A DNA stretch of 64,000 bases from Chryseobacterium culicis. Its GTDB lineage: Bacteria > Bacteroidota > Bacteroidia > Flavobacteriales > Weeksellaceae. Location of the stretch: positions 16,992-80,991 of the forward strand of contig NZ_PCPP01000008.1 of assembly GCF_002979755.1 (NCBI RefSeq). The letters run 5' to 3'. The notes under the pieces were generated by a model. It saw only the letters and a list, made by a program, of their open reading frames with translations. It searched no databases and had not been told where the DNA came from. Below are positions 1-6,617 of this stretch, one piece after another (position 1 is the stretch's first letter; the number at the start of each line of letters is the position of its first letter). Both the position numbers and the translations under genes were made by a program.

Positions 1-1
1 C

Positions 2-796
2 CCTGCGATAGGAAGGTTCTTTAATGTAGATCCGTTAAGTGAAAAATATGCTTACCAATCGCATTATAACTTCTCAGAGAATAGAGTTGTTGATGGAAGA
101 GAACTGTAAGGCTTAGAATGGCAAAGCACAAAAAGAGCACAAGATCTTCCTGGTGATCCTGCAGAATTTGCAGAGATGATTGGTGGCGGGATTAACAGTC
201 TAAGAGCTGCAGTCGCCAATAATGTTGCAAGAACAGCAAACTTTTTTTCGAATGATGCTGTAAGAAATAAACTTGTAGTTGGTGAAGATGGTGGGCTGAC
301 TTTGCTTACAGGAGTTCCTAAAGAATCCTTGAAAGAGAAAGTAGCAAACGGGGCTCTTGATTGGGGGACTATACTTCTATCTGTTGCTGGTGGACCTGAA
401 GGAATGTTAACCGCTCAAGGAGGGAGATCGCCTGCTGTAAAAGGGTTTGAAGAGGTAAAAGATGCGGTAAAGACGGTTCATGGAAACTCAAAAGCCAGTA
501 TGAAAGCTCAGCATGGTTATGAGATATTTAATAAGAAAACAGGAGAAACTTTGGAATTTGGAATAAGCGGTCAAAAGCGAAACGCTTCACAAATAAAAAA
601 TGGTGGTTCTCCTAGAATAAATCAAAAACTGAAAACAAAATACAATAACAATCCAAATGTAGAAGGTCGAGTTATTGACGGAAATCTTGGAAAAAGAAAG
701 AATGCGCTTGATTGGGAACAGAATAAAGTGAATGATTATTCGCAAGGAAATAATGGACAAGGACCGAGATTCCAAAAAAGACCACAACCAAAATAG
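2..796 (+). pseudogene. 3' end of an RHS repeat-associated core gene, interrupted by an in-frame stop
   Basis: Frame 2 reads the conserved end of an RHS core (IGRFFNVDPLSEKY, then a SENRVVDGREL stretch) up to a TAA at 107-109. Past the stop the same frame continues GLEW and runs open to 796. RHS cores normally read a charged residue between REL and GLEW, so a single G-to-T change of a GAA codon explains the TAA. The gene begins left of the window. As it stands the RHS shell would lose its C-terminal tip, so this is either a decayed gene, a displaced orphan tip, or a sequencing error. Confidence 0.75.
176..796 (+). CDS. RHS C-terminal toxin tip, probable URI/GIY-YIG-fold nuclease
   Basis: 206 residues from the first ATG after the broken RHS core, in the same frame as that core. 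Residues 1-100 look like the variable linker after an RHS core. The last 100 residues carry HGYEIFNKKTGE, then FGISGQ, then NALDWEQ near the end. This Y-x-I ... F-G-I-S-G ... W-E-Q order fits the URI-fold (GIY-YIG superfamily) toxins of polymorphic toxin systems, with the Glu as the likely metal ligand. There is no signal peptide, as expected for a tip meant to be delivered as part of RHS. The next gene starts 8 bp downstream and is probably its immunity gene. Whether this ORF is translated alone is unknown; it may be silent except through recombination into an intact RHS gene. Family assignment is from motif recall only. Confidence 0.55.
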   Translation: MIGGGINSLRAAVANNVARTANFFSNDAVRNKLVVGEDGGLTLLTGVPKESLKEKVANGALDWGTILLSVAGGPEGMLTAQGGRSPAVKGFEEVKDAVKTVHGNSKASMKAQHGYEIFNKKTGETLEFGISGQKRNASQIKNGGSPRINQKLKTKYNNNPNVEGRVIDGNLGKRKNALDWEQNKVNDYSQGNNGQGPRFQKRPQPK

Positions 797-804
797 ATTA
801 CTAT

Positions 805-1461
805 ATGAAACTTACTCAAATAGATTTAAGAACAACGTTCAAGTCGGATTATACAGAAAAATTTGCTCCTGAAAGTTGGACAGTTGCGGAACTATATTGG
901 TCTTATTTACGGGAATATTCTACACCCAATTTTCAAAAGGTAAATATTTTTGTATCTGACTATTTTGAAGATTCCCTTACAGAACCAATGCAAGTAAAAG
1001 GTTTTAAGGAGGCTTTTATTAACTTCGATTTAGCAAAATATTTTTCCTTAGATAAATTAGAGAAAAAGCGTATGCAGTTAGAAGCTATCCATAACGGAAT
1101 GATGCAGATAGCAGAACATGAAAAATGGGAAAAGCAGCCATTGATAGATGCCTATAATAATTGCTTAGAAAAGAATCTGGAATATCAATTTTTCGTAGGA
1201 ACTCCTAAATTATCTCCCGATAAAAAGCACAAAATAAATTTTTGGTGTAATTGGGATATAGATGTTTTTGAGGTTTATTCTGTACTATATGATAAAAACA
1301 ATAATGAGATAGAGCGTAAAAAGATCATTGAAAGATCTCCTTATGATGGCGAATTTATTTATTATGCAAAATGGAAATGGCTGGACCATACTAAAGTTCT
1401 ATTGGAAGACAAATACAAGTACGGCAATAATGAAAAATGGGAGATAGAAATAAAGCCCTAG
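805..1461 (+). CDS. Probable immunity protein for the adjacent RHS tip
   Basis: 218 residues, no signal peptide and no membrane segment, acidic and aromatic-rich, so a soluble cytoplasmic protein. I do not recognise the family. It starts 8 bp after the RHS tip. A small, lineage-specific gene directly behind an RHS C-terminus is the standard position of the immunity gene that neutralises the toxin. The function is inferred from position alone. The ORF is intact even though the upstream RHS frame has a stop, which suggests protection is still selected or the break is recent. Confidence 0.6.
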   Translation: MKLTQIDLRTTFKSDYTEKFAPESWTVAELYWSYLREYSTPNFQKVNIFVSDYFEDSLTEPMQVKGFKEAFINFDLAKYFSLDKLEKKRMQLEAIHNGMMQIAEHEKWEKQPLIDAYNNCLEKNLEYQFFVGTPKLSPDKKHKINFWCNWDIDVFEVYSVLYDKNNNEIERKKIIERSPYDGEFIYYAKWKWLDHTKVLLEDKYKYGNNEKWEIEIKP

Positions 1462-1613
1462 TGTTGACAATAGTCCTTAAGTAAATAATGCTTCAAACAT
1501 TTTAGTAATAATTTAGGGTGTTGTTTTTGAATGACAAAGACACCATGTATATAATCTGCATTAATTATTCAACATTTATAATTCTAACGATGCATTTACT
1601 TTGCCCACATAAT

Positions 1614-1632
1614 TTGTCATTCCGTAGGAATC
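1614..1632 (+). repeat. REP-like 19-bp repeat, copy 1
   Basis: Reads TTGTCATTCCGTAGGAATC. It contains its own small palindrome, ATTCC-GTA-GGAAT. The same 19 bases recur exactly at 2156-2174 and 29334-29352 and, inverted, at 1740-1758. Similarity to copy 3 continues past the core for a few bases. Confidence 0.9.
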
Positions 1633-1739
1633 TCAACAATCTATTGGACTTTGAACTAAAACCAGATGAATGTTTTATCACTACAATGAACTAAGCTTAT
1701 TCCTCTCAAATTGCTACTGCAGATCAAAGTGGCAGTCTG

Positions 1740-1758
1740 GATTCCTACGGAATGACAA
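1740..1758 (-). repeat. REP-like 19-bp repeat, copy 2 (inverted)
   Basis: Exact reverse complement of copy 1, ending 46 bp before the GIY-YIG start codon. With copy 3 at 2156-2174 it forms a perfect 19-bp terminal-inverted-repeat-like frame around the GIY-YIG gene, spanning 435 bp in total. Confidence 0.9.
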
Positions 1759-1804
1759 GAATCGAAAATATATTTTTTGTAACTTTTGAAAAATAAACAC
1801 ACAA

Positions 1805-2125
1805 ATGATTGAATTTCCAAAAGGAAGATACACCTACTATATCTATATTCTTACTAATAAAAATAGAAAAGTACTTTATACGGGGGTTACAGAAAACCTC
1901 CACAGAAGATTGTATCAGCACAAAACAAAGCTAAATCGGAGTAGCTTCACGGCAAGATATAATCTTGAATTTTTGATTTATTATGAGAAATATGATTGGA
2001 TTCATTGTGCTATTGAAAGAGAAAAAGAAATTAAAAACTGGTCAAGAATTAAAAAACTTGAACTTATAAGGACAATCAATCCTAATCTTGAATTTTTGAA
2101 TTACTTGTTTGAAAATTGGCGTTAA
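1805..2125 (+). CDS. Stand-alone GIY-YIG nuclease domain protein
   Basis: 106 residues, essentially one GIY-YIG domain. YYIYIL (residues 11-16) stands for the GIY strand and LYTGVT (24-29) for the YIG strand. An HRRLYQHK helix supplies the catalytic Arg. EREKEIKNW around residue 73 supplies the metal-binding Glu. The length matches the small UvrC-like/YhbQ-type GIY-YIG proteins that are multi-copy in Bacteroidota genomes and have no settled role. It has no DNA-binding accessory domain and no partner gene. It sits between inverted copies of a 19-bp palindromic repeat, which suggests it acts on or spreads with that repeat (inference). The start is the only ATG that keeps the whole domain. Confidence 0.85.
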   Translation: MIEFPKGRYTYYIYILTNKNRKVLYTGVTENLHRRLYQHKTKLNRSSFTARYNLEFLIYYEKYDWIHCAIEREKEIKNWSRIKKLELIRTINPNLEFLNYLFENWR

Positions 2126-2155
2126 CATAAACCATTTTATATCAAAATACTAATA

Positions 2156-2174
2156 TTGTCATTCCGTAGGAATC
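2156..2174 (+). repeat. REP-like 19-bp repeat, copy 3
   Basis: Identical to copy 1, located 30 bp after the GIY-YIG stop codon. It is the right-hand partner of the inverted copy at 1740-1758. Confidence 0.9.
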
Positions 2175-2206
2175 TCAGCAAACACTTTGATAACTTTTAA
2201 ATAAAT

Positions 2207-2240
2207 AAAAAAAGGCTGTTCCAAATGAAACAGCCTTTTT
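2207..2240 (-). terminator. Rho-independent terminator of the PLP enzyme gene
   Basis: AAGGCTGTT (2212-2220) pairs with AACAGCCTT (2229-2237). On the minus strand the hairpin is followed by a U run. It ends 10 bp past the stop of the minus-strand gene. Confidence 0.85.
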
Positions 2241-2249
2241 ACAATAAAT

Positions 2250-3479
2250 TTAGATGATAGAAATGTTTTCATGGTGGTTAAGAACTCCAACTTTCAGCAT
2301 ACACTCTTTCATTTTATGGTAAGTTCTTTTGATATCGTGGTCAAGACCGATGGAGAATCTGATCAGTCCGTCTGAAATACCGATGGAAGCTCTTTCTTCT
2401 TCCGGGATCTCAGATGAGGTGGATTTTCCTGAGCATGAGAATAAGGTTTTGTAAAACCCTAAGCTTACTGCAAGATAACCTAGGTTTTCTGTCTGCATCA
2501 ATTCCATCAGTTCATTTGCTTTTTCTGTGGTTCCGGCATCCAGCGTCAGGAGCCCGCCGTATCCGTATTCTTCATGAAGCATGCTCTTCATGAGTTCATG
2601 GTTTTTATGAGACGGCAATCCCGGATAAGATACTTTTAATCCGTCTTTTTCGAATCTTTCAGCCAGATACATCGCATTGTGGCTGTGTTGTTTGATTCTG
2701 ATGTGCAATGTTCTCAGGTTTTTTAAAATACTTGATGATCTTAAGCTGTCCATCGTAGGCCCAAGAAGCATACATGCTCCGGAATTGACATTTTTGGTGT
2801 CATCAATAAATGCCTGAGTTGCACAATATACTCCTCCAACTGTGTCACTGCTTCCGTTGATAAACTTTGTCAGGCTATGAATCACCACATCTGCTCCAAA
2901 TAAAGTAGGAGAGATGGAAAGGGGAGAGAACGTATTGTCTACAATAAGCTTCAGATTGTGTTTTTTACAGATTTCAGAAAGCTTTCTAAGATCTGCCACT
3001 TCAAGAAGCGGGTTGCTCACACTTTCGCAGTAAATAACTTTAGTATGAGGCGTAATGGCTTTTTCTATCGACTCAAAATTGTTGATATCCACAAAAGTGG
3101 TTGCAACATTAAACTGAGGCATGAAGTTTTTAAGAAAAGCATAGGTTCCTCCGTAAATGGTTCTGCTTGAAATAATATGGTCTCCACTTTTGCACACCTG
3201 CATCAAAACGGAAGTAATGGCTCCCATTCCGGATGCTGTAACGTTGGCAGACTCTGTATTTTCCATCTTGGCAAGGGCCTGAGCCAGATACAGATTCATT
3301 GGAGATGAATGTCTGGAGTACAGGTAGCATCCTTCGGCATTTCCTTCGAAAGTATCAAACATGGTCTTTGCAGAAAGGAATGTATACGTAGAGCTATCAG
3401 AGATAGAGGGATTCACTCCTCCGAATTCACCAAAATACTGAAGATCCTGGATCTCGTTGGCTGCGTTAAAGTTTTCCAT
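2250..3479 (-). CDS. Cys/Met-metabolism PLP-dependent enzyme, methionine gamma-lyase-like
   Basis: 409 residues, the usual size for the trans-sulfuration family (cystathionine gamma-synthase, cystathionine lyases, methionine gamma-lyase). Visible residues: YSR at 54-56 (phosphate contact from the partner subunit), SGMGAI at 83-88, VDNT at 180-183 (Asp binding the pyridine N), and SLTKFINGSSD with the PLP-binding Lys205. Members catalyse beta/gamma elimination or replacement on sulfur amino acids in the cytoplasm; which reaction applies here cannot be read from the sequence. An Lrp/AsnC regulator is transcribed divergently across a 157-bp gap, a common layout for amino-acid-degrading lyases, so control by that regulator is likely. 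The start is the only ATG close to the family N-terminus. Confidence 0.85.
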   Translation of the reverse strand: MENFNAANEIQDLQYFGEFGGVNPSISDSSTYTFLSAKTMFDTFEGNAEGCYLYSRHSSPMNLYLAQALAKMENTESANVTASGMGAITSVLMQVCKSGDHIISSRTIYGGTYAFLKNFMPQFNVATTFVDINNFESIEKAITPHTKVIYCESVSNPLLEVADLRKLSEICKKHNLKLIVDNTFSPLSISPTLFGADVVIHSLTKFINGSSDTVGGVYCATQAFIDDTKNVNSGACMLLGPTMDSLRSSSILKNLRTLHIRIKQHSHNAMYLAERFEKDGLKVSYPGLPSHKNHELMKSMLHEEYGYGGLLTLDAGTTEKANELMELMQTENLGYLAVSLGFYKTLFSCSGKSTSSEIPEEERASIGISDGLIRFSIGLDHDIKRTYHKMKECMLKVGVLNHHENISII

Positions 3480-3534
3480 AAATATTGTTTTTATTTTATC
3501 GTCCCAATTTGCATTAATTTGCTAATTATTACAA

Positions 3535-3552
3535 TATAAATTTGAATTTATA
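3535..3552. promoter_or_regulatory. Palindrome between the PLP enzyme and lrp genes, possible Lrp operator
   Basis: TATAAATT-TG-AATTTATA, a perfect 8-bp inverted repeat in the divergent intergenic region. Lrp/AsnC dimers bind AT-rich imperfect palindromes of about this size, so it is a candidate site for the adjacent regulator. AT-rich background makes chance palindromes possible. Confidence 0.4.
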
Positions 3553-3572
3553 GAAAATAAAACTGTAAAATA

Positions 3573-3605
3573 TTGTTTATTTAGAAAATTTATTTAGTAT
3601 CTTCG
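3573..3605 (+). promoter_or_regulatory. Promoter candidate for the Lrp/AsnC gene
   Basis: TTG at 3573-3575 and TATCTTCG at 3598-3605, spaced 22 bp, resembling the Bacteroidota -33 TTG / -7 TAnnTTTG signal with one mismatch. A 31-bp leader follows. The same octamer precedes the nif3 gene at 27316-27323. Confidence 0.4.
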
Positions 3606-3636
3606 GGATTGTTAAATTTTTACCAAAAAATTATCT

Positions 3637-4095
3637 ATGGAACTTGACGAAACTGATAAGAAACTCTTATTTTTTTTACAGGAAGACTGTAAGCAAACTA
3701 CCAAAGAACTGTCCGGCAAACTTGGATTGTCTGTTACAGCTGTATATGAGCGTGTAAAAAAACTTGAAAATGCAGGGGTTATCTCAAAATATGTTGCCTT
3801 GCTGGACAAAAGTAAAGTTAAGAAAAATTTCATAGTCCTGTGTCATGTAAAACTGAGTCAGCACAAAAAAGAATTTGTATTGCAGTTTGAAAAAGAGGTG
3901 ATGGATCTTCAGGAGGTTACAGAATGTTTCCATGTAAGCGGAGATTATGATTATATTCTTAAAATAGGCGTTAAAGATATTGAAGACTACCGCAGCTTTA
4001 TGCTAACGAAACTGACGACGCTTCAGCACATCGCAAGTACGCACAGTTCATTTATGATTTCCGAAGTGAAGAATACCACGGCGATTGTATTGTAG
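3637..4095 (+). CDS. Lrp/AsnC family transcriptional regulator
   Basis: 152 residues, standard length. The N-terminal winged HTH covers about residues 2-60 (LDETDKKLLFFLQ, then KELSGKLGLSVTAVYERVKKLE). The C-terminal ligand-binding RAM domain runs from about 66 to 145, with the VSGDYDYILKI signature near residue 108. Such proteins sense amino acids and regulate neighbouring catabolic or transport genes. The divergent PLP-dependent sulfur-amino-acid enzyme is the obvious target. The gene converges on the serine hydrolase with a 24-bp gap. Confidence 0.92.
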   Translation: MELDETDKKLLFFLQEDCKQTTKELSGKLGLSVTAVYERVKKLENAGVISKYVALLDKSKVKKNFIVLCHVKLSQHKKEFVLQFEKEVMDLQEVTECFHVSGDYDYILKIGVKDIEDYRSFMLTKLTTLQHIASTHSSFMISEVKNTTAIVL

Positions 4096-4119
4096 CGTAT
4101 TAAAAAATTCCGGATTGGG

Positions 4120-5211
4120 TTATTTGATTTTATCTCCTTTTGTTATTTTATCAATGAAATAATGAAGCCTTTTAATATCGGATCTTCCTTTGTTTTTATC
4201 ATTCAAAAAGCAAGTGGTTACAATTACCATTTTTAAATCAGGGATCACACAGATAAGCTGACCTCCATAACCGGTTGCTACGAAAGCCTGATGACCGTTG
4301 GTTTTTCTTCGCCACCAGTAGTAGCCGTATCCGTTGGCATCCGGCATGACATCCCAGGAATCCAGTTTTACATGTTCAGCGGTAGATTCCTGAACCCACT
4401 TCTGTGAGACAATCTGTTTGCTGCCCAATTTTCCGTTGTTAAGGATCATAGAACCAAATTTCAGCATATCTTCAGGTTTCATGAACATCTCCGAACCTGC
4501 CAGATTTCTGTTCATGGAATCTGTATCCCATCGGGTAACATTCATCTTTAAAGGTCTGAAAAGATTTTCTGTCGCGAACTGTTTCAGGTTCGTCTTTACA
4601 ATTTTTGCCAATGCAGCTCCAAAAAGATGGGATTCACCACTATTATAATTGAAAACAGTACCCGGATATTCTTCGAATGGCAAATCCAGAACAAACTTTA
4701 CAGGGTCGCCGGAAAATGACATTGCCGTTGAGATTTTTGAATTTTCAACCCAATCAAAACCTCCCTGCATGGTCAGGATATTTTTTAATGTTAATGTATT
4801 TCTGATGGAATCATGAACTACTTTTCCTTCAATATTGGAAATATTTTTAAAACTGGTCCTTGAGACATTGTATTCCGGAAGGATTTTTAAAACCGGAGTA
4901 TTGAGATTGGGAAGCAGGTTTTTATCTTTTGCAATTCCTGCCAGAACAGAGACAATGCTTTTGGTAACAGATTTTATACTGAAAACGGATTCTTTGTTGG
5001 CTCCATGAAAATACTGTTGGTACAGAAGCCTATCGTTTTGGGAAACAATAAAAGATCCCAGAGAGGGAATGCTGTCATTGATTTCTTTGGTGAATTGGTC
5101 TGTAAATTCTTTGGGCAGTTCTTTATTGAATGCTGCCTGTGATTTCACTTTAGGGCAGAATAGGGTAAGACATAGCATTGTCAAAACCTGCAGTACTTGC
5201 TTGGATCTCAT
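4120..5211 (-). CDS. Secreted serine hydrolase, beta-lactamase class C family
   Basis: 363 residues. The N-terminal 25 residues form a signal peptide (LTMLCLTLFCP core). The catalytic SxxK is S81-V-T-K84 and the second motif is Y189-N-S. The third motif region is GHQAFVATGYGGQ near residue 310, in place of KTG. The family covers class C beta-lactamases, DD-peptidases and esterases acting in the periplasm. The sequence resembles the generic beta-lactamase-related serine hydrolases, so antibiotic hydrolysis should not be assumed. It stands alone with its own probable promoter. Confidence 0.85.
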   Translation of the reverse strand: MRSKQVLQVLTMLCLTLFCPKVKSQAAFNKELPKEFTDQFTKEINDSIPSLGSFIVSQNDRLLYQQYFHGANKESVFSIKSVTKSIVSVLAGIAKDKNLLPNLNTPVLKILPEYNVSRTSFKNISNIEGKVVHDSIRNTLTLKNILTMQGGFDWVENSKISTAMSFSGDPVKFVLDLPFEEYPGTVFNYNSGESHLFGAALAKIVKTNLKQFATENLFRPLKMNVTRWDTDSMNRNLAGSEMFMKPEDMLKFGSMILNNGKLGSKQIVSQKWVQESTAEHVKLDSWDVMPDANGYGYYWWRRKTNGHQAFVATGYGGQLICVIPDLKMVIVTTCFLNDKNKGRSDIKRLHYFIDKITKGDKIK

Positions 5212-5246
5212 TGTTTAAAAAAAGAAGGGATAAATTATTAGTTGAT

Positions 5247-5297
5247 CAAAAATATAAGCTCAACCGAACCAATATGGAGTGACTTAGCTTATATTTT
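5247..5297 (-). promoter_or_regulatory. Promoter and overlapping inverted repeat of the serine hydrolase gene
   Basis: On the minus strand a TATTTTTG -7 box lies at 5254-5247, giving a leader of about 35 nt. It overlaps the left arm of a perfect 12-bp inverted repeat, AAAATATAAGCT (5249-5260) with AGCTTATATTTT (5286-5297), separated by 25 bp. An inverted repeat across a -7 box could be a repressor site. Confidence 0.45.
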
Positions 5298-5382
5298 CAA
5301 TAGCTCTAAATTATGAAAAACAATGAGATGTTAAAATTATTTTATCGAATATTTTTGGATGTAATTCTAATATCAGGTTATG

Positions 5383-6411
5383 TTATACAAGAACCCCGTT
5401 TTTAGAAGAAATAGGATCCGGAAGATCTGTTTCTCCGCTCATCTGAAGAAGATCAATTTCAATCGTTCTGCAGATAGAAAGCATGGGAACATCAAACATT
5501 AATCCTGCAAAAGGGTTTTCAGAATAATCTCCCACAAGTTCCATAATGATATAGATCCATCCAATGATGATACAGAAAGGGATAGAAGTCCATATTCCCC
5601 AATCGCCAAGCTTTGCAAATTCATTTACCAATCCCAGTGGAAGAAGCATAATAAACAGGATGTTAAAAACAAAGGCTGTGCTGGCAAATTGTCTTGGAGA
5701 AGGAAACTTTTTGATTCTTTCTGCCTGGCCCTGAAAATTATAGAATTCATTTAAACTATTCTGCAGCTGAGTCTGGTTGAAAGCGGTAATCGCATTCATA
5801 TTTTTCAGCTCATTGATATCTTTTGCCTGTTGGGAAACAAGATAAGTCGCAAAGTTTTTATAATCATTTTTAAGCTCATATTCTTCCTCCGAAAGGTATT
5901 TGTGCAGGAAGATAGGGGCTCTGCCGTAGTCCGGGAATCCCGCTTTAATCAGTCTGTTTCTTCTCAGGTTGATATTCCCGAATTTTTTTTCTGTGCTGAT
6001 GTGTTCCCATTCTGTAGGTACCAGAAGCTGCTCACGGAAAGTATATAACCATGCAATATGACGATAAACGATTCTTCTTTTACGGTCTTCAAGATCAAAA
6101 ACACCAATTTCTTCATTTTTGGTATCAAAGGCATATACCATAGAAGCAAATGAACGGCTTGAATTCACAATGCCACCCCAGATTTTTCTGGCTTCCCAAA
6201 GTCTGTCATAAGCCTGGTTGTTTTTGAAACCCACAAGGAATGCTTCCGCGGTACCAATTAAAGCAACGGGAACCCAGGGAATCGTCATCCAGTGCCAGTT
6301 GAAGAAATAAAAGAAAACAGCAATTAAGGTACACCAGATTGATATAAAGATAAGATGTACACCGGCTAGATTGAGAACCTGTTTATAATTGACGTATTTG
6401 GTTGTGATCAT
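5383..6411 (-). CDS. Bestrophin-family ion channel
   Basis: 342 residues from the ATG chosen here, which gives MITTKYVNYKQVL. The frame opens 14 codons earlier, but that extension (to 6453) does not look conserved. Membrane segments: two near the N-terminus (about residues 15-35 and 42-60) and two in the C-terminal third (about 255-300). Between them come the family-typical NNQAYDRLWEARKIWG stretch and a long helical region. Bacterial bestrophin homologues (RFP-TM/UPF0187) form pentameric cation channels in the inner membrane. The C-terminus has the usual NPF motif (ENPFAGLMFDVP). Physiological role here is unknown. The gene is monocistronic. Confidence 0.85.
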   Translation of the reverse strand: MITTKYVNYKQVLNLAGVHLIFISIWCTLIAVFFYFFNWHWMTIPWVPVALIGTAEAFLVGFKNNQAYDRLWEARKIWGGIVNSSRSFASMVYAFDTKNEEIGVFDLEDRKRRIVYRHIAWLYTFREQLLVPTEWEHISTEKKFGNINLRRNRLIKAGFPDYGRAPIFLHKYLSEEEYELKNDYKNFATYLVSQQAKDINELKNMNAITAFNQTQLQNSLNEFYNFQGQAERIKKFPSPRQFASTAFVFNILFIMLLPLGLVNEFAKLGDWGIWTSIPFCIIIGWIYIIMELVGDYSENPFAGLMFDVPMLSICRTIEIDLLQMSGETDLPDPISSKNGVLV

Positions 6412-6576
6412 AAGATGGATGTGTTTTGCGTGTACAGACAAAATAAATACCAAACTATAATAGATTTTATTTTGTAATGCCTGTCAGATAATGGATAGTC
6501 AAGTTTTTTTAGTTTATAATGAGCTAGAATTGAGATTGATAATCTTAATTAAAAGTAGTGAAAAAAATGCATAAAA

Positions 6577-6603
6577 AAACCTCTAAAAATTTTTAGAGGT
6601 TTT
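6577..6603 (-). terminator. Terminator of the fused E1 gene
   Basis: Perfect palindrome with AAACCTCTAAAAA paired to TTTTTAGAGGTTT, followed on the minus strand by a U run. It begins 15 bp past the stop codon. Confidence 0.85.
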
Positions 6604-6617
6604 AAGTTGATATAAAA

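Larger units (their letters stand above)
1462..1804. other. Gene-free region holding an inverted pair of 19-bp repeats
   Basis: No plausible ORF. The only structure seen is a perfect 19-bp inverted repeat (1614-1632 and 1740-1758) separated by 107 bp of unremarkable sequence. The region lies between the probable immunity gene and the GIY-YIG gene. Confidence 0.7.

Noticed and set aside
1740..2174. Classical insertion sequence with terminal inverted repeats
   Set aside because: The only gene inside is a GIY-YIG nuclease with no DDE or tyrosine/serine transposase motif, and no target-site duplication is evident.
6412..6453. Longer N-terminus for the bestrophin gene
   Set aside because: The extra 14 residues precede the conserved MITTKYVNYK start and overlap likely promoter sequence.
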